64,000 nucleotides of DNA from Seonamhaeicola algicola (GTDB taxonomy: Bacteria; Bacteroidota; Bacteroidia; Flavobacteriales; Flavobacteriaceae), in the NCBI RefSeq assembly GCF_007997385.1, contig NZ_VOSC01000012.1, positions 434,001 to 498,000 of the forward strand. The letters are read 5' to 3'. Position 1 is the stretch's first letter; the number at the start of each line of letters is the position of its first letter. The notes under the pieces are model-generated. The model saw only the letters and a program-made list of their open reading frames with translations, was not told the DNA's origin and made no database searches. The position numbers and the translations under genes were made by a program. Shown here one piece after another: positions 44,708-54,164 of the stretch.

Positions 44708-45700
44708 TTATTTAGCAATAGCAGGTTCTACCCATTTAAATTGAAATGAATTTTCAGGAATTTTCATTCTTTCAGCCAAACGGTACATTCTATCGGGCAG
44801 TTTCATTAAATAATCTCTTGCCTTTTCTGCTTCATCTGTTAGGTTTGTTATTTTATCAATTTCCCAGCGGTCAATTAATTTTTTAAGAATATCAACATAA
44901 TCTGTTGAGGTGTAAACACCAATGCGTTGTGCCGTGTTTGAAAACTCTTCAAAAGCAGTACTTATTTTATCGCCAGATTCTCTTAAAAAATGTGCTGGCA
45001 TGGTAATTTTTTGTTTCATCATGTAATGAAATGCCATCATCATTTGGCTGGGGTCTACTTTAAAAATGCGCTCCACAAATTCAGAGTAGGCGTTGTGGTG
45101 TCTCATTTCATCACCAGAAACCATTTGGCACATTCTTGCTAACCTTTTATTGCCATGTTTTTTAGCAATTTTAGCAACTCTGTTATGCGAAATGTATGTG
45201 GCAAGCTCTTGGAAACTTGTGTATACAAAGTTTTTATAAGGGTCTCTGTCTGTGCCAATATCAAAACCATCAGAAATTAAATGTTGTGTGGTTACTTCAA
45301 TTTCGCGCATGTTAACTCTACCAGATAGGTAAAGGTATTTGTTTAGCACATCGCCGTGTCTGTTTTCTTCTCCCGTCCAATGTTTTATCCATCTAGACCA
45401 TCCGCTGGGGTTATTTACTTGGTCAATTCCTTCAACATCCATTAGCCAAGACTCGTAAGTTGGTAAGGCTTCTTCAGTAATCATATCACCAACTAAAACC
45501 ACCCAAAAATCATAAGGTAGCTCTTTAGATAATTCGCGTATTTCAGTAATTTCATCAAAAAAGGTATCACTTTCAGAGTTTGGTAAAAAATCTGTTGGTT
45601 GCCATATTTTATCAATAGGTATTAAGTATTTTTGAATTAATGCGTCAACATCTTTTTCTAAAAACTGCATAACCTCTAAACGCACATTTTTTAACGACAT
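44708..45700 (-). CDS. acyl-ACP desaturase
   Basis: 330-aa soluble di-iron desaturase of the plant stearoyl-ACP type, introducing a double bond into acyl-ACP with O2 and ferredoxin. The two iron-binding motifs are EENRHG (in KHWTGEENRHGDVLNKYLYL) and DEMRHH (in QMVSGDEMRHHNAY), with additional carboxylates in EEALPTYESW. It lies 12 bp after a PlsC-type gene, consistent with control of phospholipid unsaturation. Confidence 0.92.
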   Translation of the reverse strand: MSLKNVRLEVMQFLEKDVDALIQKYLIPIDKIWQPTDFLPNSESDTFFDEITEIRELSKELPYDFWVVLVGDMITEEALPTYESWLMDVEGIDQVNNPSGWSRWIKHWTGEENRHGDVLNKYLYLSGRVNMREIEVTTQHLISDGFDIGTDRDPYKNFVYTSFQELATYISHNRVAKIAKKHGNKRLARMCQMVSGDEMRHHNAYSEFVERIFKVDPSQMMMAFHYMMKQKITMPAHFLRESGDKISTAFEEFSNTAQRIGVYTSTDYVDILKKLIDRWEIDKITNLTDEAEKARDYLMKLPDRMYRLAERMKIPENSFQFKWVEPAIAK

Positions 45701-45712
45701 TTTAGTTTTATT

Positions 45713-46450
45713 TTAAGGGTGAATATCTTGTTTTATAGTAGCTTCAATTTCATTTATTAGTGCTTGCTTATCAGCATGGTCAGCTAATTTTATGGGAGCA
45801 TGCACTTTAAATTTTATGTGTGTACCTAAACCCATAGGAAATTTTCCGTATCTAAACATTTTCCATGAGTTATTTATTGAAATTGGCACAATAAGTGCCG
45901 ATGGTATTTTTTTAAATAGTATTTCTAAACCTTTGGTTTGGAAAGGTTTTGGTTGGCCTGTTTTACTTCTGGTGCCTTCCGGAAAAATTGCAGCAGCGCG
46001 TTTGGTGGTTTCAATATATTCACCAAATTTCATAATAACAGGTAAAGATTGTCTGGGGTTTTTTCTGTCAATTAAAGCAGAACCGCCATGACGTAAATTA
46101 TATGATACACTAGGTATGCCTTTACCAAGTTCTTTTTTACTTATAAATTTTACATGATGTTTGCGCAGATACCACATTATTGGCGATATATCATACATAC
46201 TTTGATGATTAGCAACAATAATTATTGGGGTATTGGTTGGTATATTATGTTTGTTGTTAAACGTAATACGTGTGCCTAAAATATGCGTACATGTAATTAA
46301 AAAAAACTGAAGTGCATCTACACTTAATTTATGTGCTTTATACCCAAATATATTAAAGCAAAACCATTGTATAGGGTGAAATATAACAAGTGTTATAAAA
46401 AAACACAAGTAGTAAATAACGGTTATTGGGTACGATAAAATTTTTACCAT
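45713..46450 (-). CDS. 1-acyl-sn-glycerol-3-phosphate acyltransferase, second PlsC-type
   Basis: 245-aa membrane acyltransferase. N-terminal transmembrane region (about 5-28), then the catalytic NHQSMYDISP motif, KFISKKELGKGIP, and FPEGTRSKTG. I start at ATG 46450, since the frame's earlier TTG lies inside the promoter box. First gene of the operon with the acyl-ACP desaturase and the HD protein. It differs clearly from the plsC at 5572, so the two may serve different acyl chains or steps. Confidence 0.88.
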   Translation of the reverse strand: MVKILSYPITVIYYLCFFITLVIFHPIQWFCFNIFGYKAHKLSVDALQFFLITCTHILGTRITFNNKHNIPTNTPIIIVANHQSMYDISPIMWYLRKHHVKFISKKELGKGIPSVSYNLRHGGSALIDRKNPRQSLPVIMKFGEYIETTKRAAAIFPEGTRSKTGQPKPFQTKGLEILFKKIPSALIVPISINNSWKMFRYGKFPMGLGTHIKFKVHAPIKLADHADKQALINEIEATIKQDIHP

Positions 46451-46453
46451 GCC

Positions 46454-46461
46454 CAAAAGTA
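46454..46461 (-). promoter_or_regulatory. minus-7 box 3 bp from the ATG of the PlsC-desaturase operon
   Basis: TACTTTTG on the minus strand matches TAnnTTTG and ends 3 bp before the ATG, predicting a leaderless transcript. Confidence 0.5.
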
Positions 46462-46498
46462 CATGAATTTTTAAAGAAGTAAAATAAAACTAAGGTAT

Positions 46499-46909
46499 TT
46501 AATACACAGGAACGCAAACATTATTTTGGCAAGTAACATCTTTGGGTTGTAATATTACAGCACAATCTGAAACCACGCCCCATTTAGCATTAAATATGCT
46601 TTCAAGTTGGTTGTATTGTTCCACCTTGGTTTCAAAATCTTGTATGTTTATTGATGTTGAGTACACCAAATAACTCCATGGGCCACCACAAGGTTTACTA
46701 CCAAAGGCAATTATTTTACATGTTGAAGTTTCATTACAAACTGAGCTTTCTGCAATGGTTTCAATATCGTTTTTTAACTGTGTTAGAGTTTCTAATTCGC
46801 TGTTGTATGATGATACTTGATTATCATCATCACTTAAACACCCAGCAAGAAAAACAATTGATAAAACAAAAATTAAGGCTACAAATTTAAACGTATTACT
46901 AGCAAACAT
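46499..46909 (-). CDS. lipoprotein, unknown function
   Basis: 136-aa predicted lipoprotein. The signal peptide ends at VFLAGCLSDD (Cys24), then an acidic linker. The mature domain has six Cys, including CNETSTCKIIAFGSKPCGGP, DCAVILQPKDVTCQNNVC and the end PVY, so it is probably disulfide-bonded in the periplasm. I recognise the pattern as common in flavobacteria but know no function. It lies 42 bp upstream of the PlsC operon but outside its predicted transcript. Confidence 0.65.
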   Translation of the reverse strand: MFASNTFKFVALIFVLSIVFLAGCLSDDDNQVSSYNSELETLTQLKNDIETIAESSVCNETSTCKIIAFGSKPCGGPWSYLVYSTSINIQDFETKVEQYNQLESIFNAKWGVVSDCAVILQPKDVTCQNNVCVPVY

Positions 46910-46961
46910 TTTTTATTTTAATGATGTTATAATTATAAAAAGGTTGCGTTTTGGTATAAAA

Positions 46962-46985
46962 AAACCGCGAAAATAATCGCGGTTT
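46962..46985 (-). terminator. terminator of the bacilliredoxin gene
   Basis: AAACCGCGA / TCGCGGTTT hairpin, 25 bp beyond the stop. Confidence 0.75.
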
Positions 46986-47009
46986 GTAATTTATAAGCTT
47001 AAAGTTTTA

Positions 47010-47420
47010 TTAGCAAAACTCGTTGTAAGCGTCTTTTAAGTTATCAGCAATAAGTTCAGCAGGTCTTCCTTCAATATGATGACGCTCTAGCATGTGTACT
47101 AATTCGCCATTTTTAAATAAAGCCATACTTGGTGAACTTGGAGGAAACGGCACCATATATTCTCTAGCTTTAGTTACAGCGTCTTTATCAACACCTGCAA
47201 AAACAGTAACAATGTGATCTGGTTTTTTGCTGTTTTCTAAACTCATTTTAGCACCTGGGCGTGCGTTTGCTGCAGCACAACCACATACAGAGTTTACAAC
47301 CACTAATGTTGTACCTTCTTTAGCTAAGGCAGTATCAACTGCTTCTACAGTTTGTAATTCTTCAAAACCAACATTTGTTAAGTCTTCGCGCATTGGTTTT
47401 ACTAATTCTGCTGGATACAT
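47010..47420 (-). CDS. bacilliredoxin BrxA/BrxB family
   Basis: 136-aa thioredoxin-fold protein of the BrxA/BrxB (YphP/YqiW) family, which removes bacillithiol from S-bacillithiolated proteins in Bacillus. The CGC motif is C46-G-C48 in VVNSVCGCAAANARPG. I start at ATG 47420 (MYPAELVKPMREDLTNVGFE), which is where the family begins; the open frame from TTG 47459 adds 13 residues. Presence in this group fits bacillithiol use, but no bsh genes are visible here. The promoter box is about 57 bp upstream. Confidence 0.9.
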   Translation of the reverse strand: MYPAELVKPMREDLTNVGFEELQTVEAVDTALAKEGTTLVVVNSVCGCAAANARPGAKMSLENSKKPDHIVTVFAGVDKDAVTKAREYMVPFPPSSPSMALFKNGELVHMLERHHIEGRPAELIADNLKDAYNEFC

Positions 47421-47477
47421 ATTTTCAATTTTTTTAATTAACAATTTATTAGTTGCCAAAAATTACTTTTTGGATTG

Positions 47478-47485
47478 CAAAGATA
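47478..47485 (-). promoter_or_regulatory. minus-7 promoter box of the bacilliredoxin gene
   Basis: TATCTTTG on the minus strand matches TAnnTTTG, about 57 bp before ATG 47420. Confidence 0.6.
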
Positions 47486-47561
47486 TCAATTGTGTAACAA
47501 AATACGCGTGCAATCAACTAACTAATATTATATTTACCAATAAATAAAATTTATAATTATT

Positions 47562-48329
47562 ATGAGTGTTTCAAAATGGATTGGTGGTGCGCTTGGGTGG
47601 TCTTTTGGTGGCCCCATTGGTGCCATTATTGGTGTTGCCTTAGGAAGTATTGTTGATGCAATGTCAAACGGTAATACCGATACGTTTTTAGGTGAAGGAA
47701 AACAACAAAAAAGGCCAACGTATAATGGTAGAGCAGAACGCCCCCAAACACAATCGGGCGATTTTGAAGTTAGCTTACTTATTTTAGCATCAATAGTTAT
47801 AAAGGCCGATGGTAAACAAGACCAAAGAGAGCTAGATTATGTACGCCAACAATTTGCAACAATGTATGGTAAAGAGCGTGCAAATCATGCATTTCAATTA
47901 TTTAAAAACATAAGCAAACAAAGCGTATCTACAAGGCAAGTGTGTTTACAAATAAAGCAAATGATGGATCATCCGTCGCGCTTGCAATTAATGCATTTTC
48001 TATTTGGAATAGCTAAAGCCGATGGTGTTGTTACTGAAGATGAAGAACGCCAAATACAAATAATAGCGGGCTATTTAGGTATTAGTGTTAGAGATTATGA
48101 AAGCATAAAAGCCATGTTTTATAACAGTAGTGAAAATGCTTATAAAGTTTTAGAAATAGAAAAAGGCGCAAGTGTTGATGATATTAAGCGCGCTTACCGA
48201 AAAATGGCAAAAAAATATCACCCAGATAGAGTTATTCATTTAGGCAAAGAACATCAAGCAGGTGCCGAAGAAAAATTTAGGCAAGTGCAAGATGCTTATG
48301 AGCATTTGCAAAAAGAATTGAAGTTTTAA
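47562..48329 (+). CDS. TerB-DnaJ domain protein, DjlA-like
   Basis: 255-aa co-chaperone-like protein. A Gly-rich N-terminal hydrophobic segment ([20 protein letters not shown]) suggests membrane insertion. A TerB-like helical domain spans about 65-180 ([40 protein letters not shown]), and a C-terminal J domain about 190-255 has the HPD motif in AKKYHPDRV. This is the order of DjlA, which stimulates DnaK ATPase. Monocistronic, ending at a bidirectional terminator. Confidence 0.88.
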   Translation: MSVSKWIGGALGWSFGGPIGAIIGVALGSIVDAMSNGNTDTFLGEGKQQKRPTYNGRAERPQTQSGDFEVSLLILASIVIKADGKQDQRELDYVRQQFATMYGKERANHAFQLFKNISKQSVSTRQVCLQIKQMMDHPSRLQLMHFLFGIAKADGVVTEDEERQIQIIAGYLGISVRDYESIKAMFYNSSENAYKVLEIEKGASVDDIKRAYRKMAKKYHPDRVIHLGKEHQAGAEEKFRQVQDAYEHLQKELKF

Positions 48330-48349
48330 TTAATGTTCTTAAAAAAATA

Positions 48350-48387
48350 AAAATCCGTGTAAAAATGCTTTTACACGGATTTTTTTA
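48350..48387. terminator. bidirectional terminator
   Basis: AAAAATCCGTGTAAAA / TTTTACACGGATTTTT hairpin between the convergent TerB-DnaJ and 84-aa protein genes. Confidence 0.8.
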
Positions 48388-48406
48388 TGTTGTTTAAAAA
48401 ACTAAA

Positions 48407-48661
48407 CTATTTAGTAAAAACTTCTTTGCTAGTATAAATTTTTGTTGAATCGTTTTTATCAAAAACATATACTAATTTGTTATCATCATTTAAATAAACC
48501 GATGCTAATTTCCAACCTTCACTTTGTGTAGATTCTAATAAGCATTTTCTAACATCAGGGTTGTTTAAGTTTAAATTAGCAATTTTAATAGTGTCTGCTT
48601 TTGCTGTAAAAACAACACTTAACATTATAACTGTAAATAATAATTGTAATTTTTTCATCAT
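48407..48661 (-). CDS. small secreted protein, 84 aa
   Basis: Predicted exported protein with signal peptide MKKLQLLFTVIMLSVVFTAKA, then about 60 residues including CLLESTQSEGWKLASVYLND and DNKLVYVFDKNDS. Two adjacent ATG codons (48661 and 48658) could start it. It has one Cys and no recognisable family. It lies 45 bp downstream of the LD-carboxypeptidase gene in the same direction. Confidence 0.6.
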   Translation of the reverse strand: MMKKLQLLFTVIMLSVVFTAKADTIKIANLNLNNPDVRKCLLESTQSEGWKLASVYLNDDNKLVYVFDKNDSTKIYTSKEVFTK

Positions 48662-48706
48662 AGATAGGGGTTTAAATTCAGTACAATGCTATGATAAAAT
48701 TGATTT

Positions 48707-49720
48707 TTAGTTAAAAATAATAGTTGAATGCTCATTTTTAACCGTTAATGTAGCTAATTTACCAAGTATTAGTGCCCTATTGTCTTTTTCATGGCCAGCA
48801 GGCATATTAAATACAACCGGGAAATTATATTCGGAGAGAACATCTAAAATAAGCTGTTCTATAGAGCTTCCCCAAGGTGTTGTATTACGTTTAATTTTTG
48901 TCATATCGCCAATAATTACAGCTTTACAGTTATTAAAATATCCTGCGCGTTTTAAGCTTTGTAACATACGGTCTATATGATATTTATATTCGCCAATTTC
49001 TTCAATAAAAAGAATTTTTCCAGACGTATCAATACTAGTTTTAGAGCCTAGCATGGTGTGTAAAATAGTTAGGTTACCACCAACAATAGGAGCTGTTACA
49101 CTACCTGTTTTATTGTATTTTGAGCCTTTTAAGGTATAGTGTAAAGGTTGGCCAAAAAGTGAATATTTAAAAGTGTTTATAGTTTCGGTAATGGTTTCTG
49201 GTGTATCTTGTAAGCTTGTGCACATCATGGCATGTATAGATTGTACGCCTAAGTTATGCACTTGGTTATGAATGGCTGTAATATCACTATAACCAATAAT
49301 CCATTTAGGGTTTTCTTTAAAGTTAGACCAATCTAATTTATCTAAAATCCTAACAGAACCATAACCGCCTCTAGCGCACCAAATAGCTTTAATGTTTGGG
49401 TTGTTTAATGCGTTTTGAAAATCTTCACAACGCTCATCATCAGTTCCAGCAAAATGGTGTTCTTGGTTAAAAATATGTTTACCAACCTGGGCGTGTAACC
49501 CCCAACTTTTAAGCAGTTTTTTAGCACTTTCAATTTCAGCAGTTCTATTTTTTAAAATTCCGGCAGGTGCAACAATAGCTACTGTATCACCAGCTTTTAA
49601 GTAGGGTGGTTGTGTCAAATTTAATACTTGTTTTAAAGGTTCGTTTTGAGCAATAATGGTATTTTTTCCTAAGAAAAAAGTAGCGCAAAATACATACAAA
49701 ATTAGCAGGTTTCTATACAT
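48707..49720 (-). CDS. LD-carboxypeptidase, S66 family
   Basis: 337-aa S66 peptidase removing the terminal D-Ala from muramoyl tetrapeptides in cell-wall recycling. Visible are GDTVAIVAPAGILKNR, the nucleophile region WCARGGYGSVRIL and IIGYSDITAIHNQ; VVFNMPAGHEKDNRALILG holds the catalytic His. An N-terminal signal sequence (LLILYVFCATFFLG) marks it as exported, unlike cytosolic LdcA. I start at ATG 49720; the longer frame from 49753 adds 11 residues before the signal. Confidence 0.88.
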   Translation of the reverse strand: MYRNLLILYVFCATFFLGKNTIIAQNEPLKQVLNLTQPPYLKAGDTVAIVAPAGILKNRTAEIESAKKLLKSWGLHAQVGKHIFNQEHHFAGTDDERCEDFQNALNNPNIKAIWCARGGYGSVRILDKLDWSNFKENPKWIIGYSDITAIHNQVHNLGVQSIHAMMCTSLQDTPETITETINTFKYSLFGQPLHYTLKGSKYNKTGSVTAPIVGGNLTILHTMLGSKTSIDTSGKILFIEEIGEYKYHIDRMLQSLKRAGYFNNCKAVIIGDMTKIKRNTTPWGSSIEQLILDVLSEYNFPVVFNMPAGHEKDNRALILGKLATLTVKNEHSTIIFN

Positions 49721-49825
49721 ATTGTAAATGTACATTTTTTTAGTGAAACTCAATTTTTAGGAGCCTTTATGGCAAATTAAAAATTGTAAGTTGAACTTTA
49801 GGCTGTTTAAAAAGTAGTAAAGTGT

Positions 49826-49894
49826 GTTATTGTGAACAAAAGTGAAGCAATCACACCCTTTATTATTAAAAGATTACTTCGTAATACGTCATTC
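49826..49894. repeat. degenerate palindromic repeat upstream of metG, copy 1
   Basis: TATTGTGAACAAAAGTGAAG ... ACTTCGTAATACGTCATTC: imperfect inverted halves resembling the element at 49961-50046 and the GTCATTGCGA-type repeats common in Bacteroidota. It lies in the 348-bp gap 49721-50068. Confidence 0.5.
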
Positions 49895-49936
49895 ATTTAT
49901 TAGGTATTTTTTTTCGTAAAAAGCCCTTAAAATATG

Positions 49937-49944
49937 TACTTTTG
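49937..49944 (+). promoter_or_regulatory. minus-7 promoter box of metG
   Basis: TACTTTTG matches TAnnTTTG; it gives a metG leader of about 120 nt containing the repeat at 49961-50046. Confidence 0.55.
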
Positions 49945-49960
49945 TTGCTTTGAAAGACTC

Positions 49961-50046
49961 GTCATTCCGAGTAAAGAGAGGGCATCTGTTTAATAGTAAT
50001 CTTAAATTTTTAAAGATTGCTGCAGTTGTGCCTCCTTCGCAATGAC
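49961..50046. repeat. palindromic repeat in the metG leader, copy 2
   Basis: Starts GTCATTCCGAG and ends CTCCTTCGCAATGAC, whose reverse complement is GTCATTGCGAAGGAG; inner arms AGTAATCTT and AAAGATTGCTG also pair. A long imperfect hairpin is expected in the mRNA. No coding potential of its own. Confidence 0.65.
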
Positions 50047-50068
50047 ACAGAAACGCGATAAAATTACA

Positions 50069-52153
50069 ATGAATAAACCAAAAAGATATACAGTTACAAC
50101 CGCATTGCCTTACACTAATGGGCCAATTCATATTGGGCATTTAGCAGGTGTATACGTTCCAGCCGATATTTATGTGCGTTACTTACGCTTAACGGGCAAT
50201 GATGTTGCCTTTATTGGTGGTAGTGATGAACACGGAGTTCCTATTACTATTAAAGCAAAAAACGAAGGTGTAACACCACAAGATATTGTAGATAAATATC
50301 ATGCTATTATAAAGCAATCTTTTGAAGACTTTGGTATTAGTTATGATAATTATTCACGTACATCGGCACCTATTCACCATAAAACAGCTTCTAATTTTTT
50401 TAAAACATTATATGATAAAGGTGAATTTATTGAAGAAACTACAGAACAGTTATATGATGAAGAAGCTAAACAATTTTTAGCAGATAGATTTGTTATTGGA
50501 ACATGCCCAAAATGTGGTAATGAAGAAAGTTACGGAGACCAATGCGAAAATTGTGGAACAAGCCATAATGCAACCGATTTAATTAATCCTAAGTCTGCAA
50601 TAACCGGAAATACACCAACCTTAAAACAAACAAAACACTGGTTTTTACCACTTGATAAGCATGAAGATTTTTTAAAAGAATGGATTTTAAAAGGACATAA
50701 AAAAGATTGGAAACCAAATGTGTACGGACAAGTAAAATCATGGATAGACGATGGTTTACGCCCAAGAGCCGTAACACGCGATTTAGATTGGGGAATTCCC
50801 GTGCCTGTTGAAGGTGGCGAAGGCAAAGTACTTTACGTATGGTTTGATGCGCCAATTGGTTACATATCATCAACTATAGAATGGGCTGAACGCGAAGGAA
50901 AAAATTGGGAACCATACTGGAAAAGTGATGATACTAAACTTGTTCACTTTATTGGTAAAGATAATATTGTATTTCACTGTATTATATTTCCAAGTATGCT
51001 AAAAGCAGAGGGTAGCTATATTTTACCCGAAAATGTACCTGCTAATGAATTTTTAAATTTAGAAGGCAACAAACTATCAACCTCAAAAAATTGGGCCGTT
51101 TGGTTACCAGAGTATTTAAAAGATTTCCCTGGCCAGCAAGATGTATTGCGTTACGCATTAAATGCCAATGCACCTGAAACAAAGGATAACGATTTTACTT
51201 GGAAAGATTTTCAAGCAAGAAATAATAACGAGTTAGTTGCCATTTTTGGAAATTTTATAAACCGTGTAGTGGTTTTAACCAATAAATACTACCAAGGTAT
51301 TGTACCAAAACCAAGTGAATTTACTCAAGTTGATGAAGAAACACTTGCGGCTGTTAAGGCATACCCAAGTGTAATTGCAAGTTCTATAGAGCGTTACCGT
51401 TTTAGAGAGGCAGGCCAAGAATTAATGAATTTAGCACGCTTAGGAAATAAGTATTTGGCAGATGAGGAACCTTGGAAAAAAATAAAAGAAGACGAAGCAA
51501 GAACACAAACTATAATGTATGTAGCGTTGCAGATAGCTAGTGCCCTAGCTACTTTATGCGAACCTTTTTTACCATTTACTTCGGAGAAGTTAAAGAACAT
51601 TTTAAATGTCAGTTCGAGTGATTCGACGAAGGAAAATGGTATTGAGAACCACTGGAATGATATTCCAAATAAAGATGTGTTATTACCCGAAGGTCATCAA
51701 ATTGGAAAAGCAGAATTGTTATTCTCTAAAATTGAAGATAAAACCATCCAAGAACAGTTAGATAAATTAGAAGCTAGTAAAAAGGCTAATGAGGCTGCCA
51801 ATAAAAAAGTTGAACCTCAAAAGGATACTATTACTTTTGAAGATTTTACAAAACTTGATATACGTGTTGGAACTATTATTGAAGCAGAAAAAATGCCAAA
51901 AACAAAAAAGCTTTTAAAATTAAAAGTTGATACAGGTATTGATACACGCACCATAGTATCAGGTATTGCTGAAAGTTTTACTGCAGAAGAGGTTATAGGA
52001 AAAAAAGTAACCGTTTTGGTAAATTTAGCACCAAGAGCTTTACGTGGTGTTGAAAGCCAAGGTATGATTTTAATGACCGAAACTCCTGAAGGTAAATTAG
52101 TGTTTGTAAACCCTGATGATGCTAAAGTAAATAACGGTTTGCAAATAAGCTAA
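50069..52153 (+). CDS. metG: methionine-tRNA ligase
   Basis: 694-aa methionyl-tRNA synthetase. HIGH motif at 21-24 ([10 protein letters not shown]), zinc knuckle [18 protein letters not shown], the KMSKS motif in variant form KLSTS ([15 protein letters not shown]), an anticodon-binding domain, and a C-terminal EMAP-like tRNA-binding domain from about residue 585 ([20 protein letters not shown]). I start at ATG 50069, because the frame upstream is the repeat element. Residues 514-528 ([15 protein letters not shown]) are encoded by a repeat-like insertion in the linker. Confidence 0.97.
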   Translation: MNKPKRYTVTTALPYTNGPIHIGHLAGVYVPADIYVRYLRLTGNDVAFIGGSDEHGVPITIKAKNEGVTPQDIVDKYHAIIKQSFEDFGISYDNYSRTSAPIHHKTASNFFKTLYDKGEFIEETTEQLYDEEAKQFLADRFVIGTCPKCGNEESYGDQCENCGTSHNATDLINPKSAITGNTPTLKQTKHWFLPLDKHEDFLKEWILKGHKKDWKPNVYGQVKSWIDDGLRPRAVTRDLDWGIPVPVEGGEGKVLYVWFDAPIGYISSTIEWAEREGKNWEPYWKSDDTKLVHFIGKDNIVFHCIIFPSMLKAEGSYILPENVPANEFLNLEGNKLSTSKNWAVWLPEYLKDFPGQQDVLRYALNANAPETKDNDFTWKDFQARNNNELVAIFGNFINRVVVLTNKYYQGIVPKPSEFTQVDEETLAAVKAYPSVIASSIERYRFREAGQELMNLARLGNKYLADEEPWKKIKEDEARTQTIMYVALQIASALATLCEPFLPFTSEKLKNILNVSSSDSTKENGIENHWNDIPNKDVLLPEGHQIGKAELLFSKIEDKTIQEQLDKLEASKKANEAANKKVEPQKDTITFEDFTKLDIRVGTIIEAEKMPKTKKLLKLKVDTGIDTRTIVSGIAESFTAEEVIGKKVTVLVNLAPRALRGVESQGMILMTETPEGKLVFVNPDDAKVNNGLQIS
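51607..51650 (+). repeat. repeat-like sequence read in frame inside metG
   Basis: TGTCAGTTCGAGTGATTCGA, then CGAAGG and ATTGAGAACC, matches the style of the intergenic GTCAGTTCGAG..GAGAACC repeats frequent in Flavobacteriaceae. It encodes a Ser/Asp/Asn-rich linker between the anticodon-binding and EMAP domains. Confidence 0.5.
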
Positions 52154-52171
52154 ACACTAAACAATTATATA

Positions 52172-54109
52172 ATGCTATTAACACATTACACTAAGAAACC
52201 ACTATTCTTTATAATTTGGTTTTTAATTTTCAGTTCGGCATCAAGTCAAGTAAAAATATTTGTAGATCCGCACACAACTAATTCAATAAAAGGCCATTTA
52301 GAGTTAAACAGACAAAAATATTTTAATATTTCATCAGGTGGTAAAAATTTTGAAAAAGCAGTAGGTAATTCTAAACTTTTAAAAACGTATTTAGATGATT
52401 ACAAAATTAATTTTGGTAGAGATTTAGGTATGGTACGTAGCCAAGTTAAATACGGAAACTCTGTAATTGAAGATGCAAATAGACCTGGTTATGTTGACAT
52501 AGAAAGACTAAAATTAAAAATTAAACCAGATAATAGTGCTAGCAAATCATTTAAATTAAGATGGAATAATTTAGATGTAGCAAACCATGAAGGCCATAAT
52601 GCATATCCAAATTTTATGGAAAAATATGGTGCGCCTAAAAAAGAAGATGAACAATACCCTGTAAATAATGAGGCAGCAGCAGAATTAGTAACTACTATTT
52701 TAAAATATGGTTTTAATGATTTTAATAGGCCAGCTACTTATGAAATAGTAAATGAGCCTCATTGGTCGTTATTAAAAGAACAAAAATTTGCTAATCTCCA
52801 TTTAAAAGTACACGAAAAAGTTAAGCAAGAAAATATTGAAACTTTAATTGGTGGCCCATGTTATTCAGTAGGATATTTTTATAAAAAAAACTATTCTAAT
52901 TTAAATAATTTTGGAGCTTTTATTGATAATACTAATGCTAAACTAGACTTTTATTCATTTCACATTTATGACTTCTTACAATGGAGTGAACAGAAAAAAG
53001 ATTTTTCAGGAAGAGTCACCACAGGTTTACCGCTTGAAGGAGTTTTAGACGCCATTCAAAATTATACCATTAATAACTTTGATAAGGAAGTGCAAATGGT
53101 TATTAGTGAGCATGGTGGGTATCTTTCAAAAGAAGAAACTAACTTAGTGCCACAAGCATTAGCAACAAAGTTAATTGGACCAAAAAAGGAAAATTTCAAA
53201 TATGAAATGACAAGAAGGTCTATAACTGATAGGTTAATGACCAGAAGTGCCATTTCTAACACAATGACATTTATGAATAATCCGCACATTATAAGAAAAG
53301 CGGTGCCATTTATTTTATTAGAAACTGTTGGCTGGAATCCTAAATACTATGCAACCTTGCTTGTGCCAAAAAATTATGAAAAGGGTAATGCTTGGCAAGA
53401 AACAGCTAACTTTAATTTTTATAAATTATTTTCTGAAATAAACGGAAAAAGAATTTTGTCAGAATGTGAAAATCCTGATATTCAGTATCAAACATTTTTA
53501 GATGGCAAGCATGTTTTTGTGGTTTTAAACAACCTAGGAGCTAAAACGGAAACAATAGATTTTAACTTTACCAATAATGCATTTAAAAGTATTGAGGTTA
53601 AAAAACATGGCCAAAATAAAGACTTTACGCCGTATTTTAAAGAGGAGACACTACAAAGCCTTGATGATTTTGTTTTAGAGGGAAGAGAGTCGGTAGTTAT
53701 AAAATTAACATACAATAGTACTATTAAAATTAAAAACCAAGTTGATGTACAGCCTTATTATAGTAAAGTAGGACAAAAAATTTTAATGGCAGGCGAAAAG
53801 ATTAATTTTCCTATAAAAGTTTCAGAGTATAATGAAGCAGCATATGCAACATTAAGAATATCTGTAGGGCGAGATAATGATAATGCCGGTAAACAAATAA
53901 ATGTAGTATTTAATGGTGAGCAATTAAATGTTCCTATTGAAGGTATTGCAGATTATCTTCAAACTGAAACTGAATATGGTTCAACAAAAATTATAAAGAT
54001 AAACCCTAAACTTGTTAAAGAACATAATGATATTGAAATTTCATTTTCTGATGGAAAAGTAGGTGGTATTGGCTCTGTAGTTCTTCGAGTTGGTTTAAGT
54101 AAAAATTAA
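52172..54109 (+). CDS. glycoside hydrolase, GH86-like (beta-agarase/porphyranase type)
   Basis: 645-aa secreted enzyme. Signal peptide to about residue 26 (FFIIWFLIFSSASSQ), then a clan GH-A (beta/alpha)8 barrel with acid/base Glu195 in YEIVNEPHW and nucleophile Glu313 in MVISEHGGY, 118 residues apart. C-terminal beta-sandwich regions span about 430-645. The pattern resembles GH86 beta-agarases and porphyranases acting on red-algal galactans, but specificity cannot be read. There is no T9SS C-terminal signal that I recognise. It lies 18 bp after metG, an odd neighbour, with no promoter box between, and a terminator follows. Confidence 0.75.
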   Translation: MLLTHYTKKPLFFIIWFLIFSSASSQVKIFVDPHTTNSIKGHLELNRQKYFNISSGGKNFEKAVGNSKLLKTYLDDYKINFGRDLGMVRSQVKYGNSVIEDANRPGYVDIERLKLKIKPDNSASKSFKLRWNNLDVANHEGHNAYPNFMEKYGAPKKEDEQYPVNNEAAAELVTTILKYGFNDFNRPATYEIVNEPHWSLLKEQKFANLHLKVHEKVKQENIETLIGGPCYSVGYFYKKNYSNLNNFGAFIDNTNAKLDFYSFHIYDFLQWSEQKKDFSGRVTTGLPLEGVLDAIQNYTINNFDKEVQMVISEHGGYLSKEETNLVPQALATKLIGPKKENFKYEMTRRSITDRLMTRSAISNTMTFMNNPHIIRKAVPFILLETVGWNPKYYATLLVPKNYEKGNAWQETANFNFYKLFSEINGKRILSECENPDIQYQTFLDGKHVFVVLNNLGAKTETIDFNFTNNAFKSIEVKKHGQNKDFTPYFKEETLQSLDDFVLEGRESVVIKLTYNSTIKIKNQVDVQPYYSKVGQKILMAGEKINFPIKVSEYNEAAYATLRISVGRDNDNAGKQINVVFNGEQLNVPIEGIADYLQTETEYGSTKIIKINPKLVKEHNDIEISFSDGKVGGIGSVVLRVGLSKN

Positions 54110-54128
54110 TAAAATTATATATTTAAAT

Positions 54129-54164
54129 GAAAGAGGTTGCTTGAAAAAGTAACCTCTTTTTTTT
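54129..54164 (+). terminator. terminator of the GH86-like gene
   Basis: AAAGAGGTTGCTT / AAGTAACCTCTTTTTTTT hairpin (one mismatch) with a long T tract. Confidence 0.75.

Noticed and set aside
49889-50140. Minus-strand 83-aa frame upstream of metG
   Set aside because: It is formed by the palindromic repeat and the antisense of the metG start; no signs of a gene.
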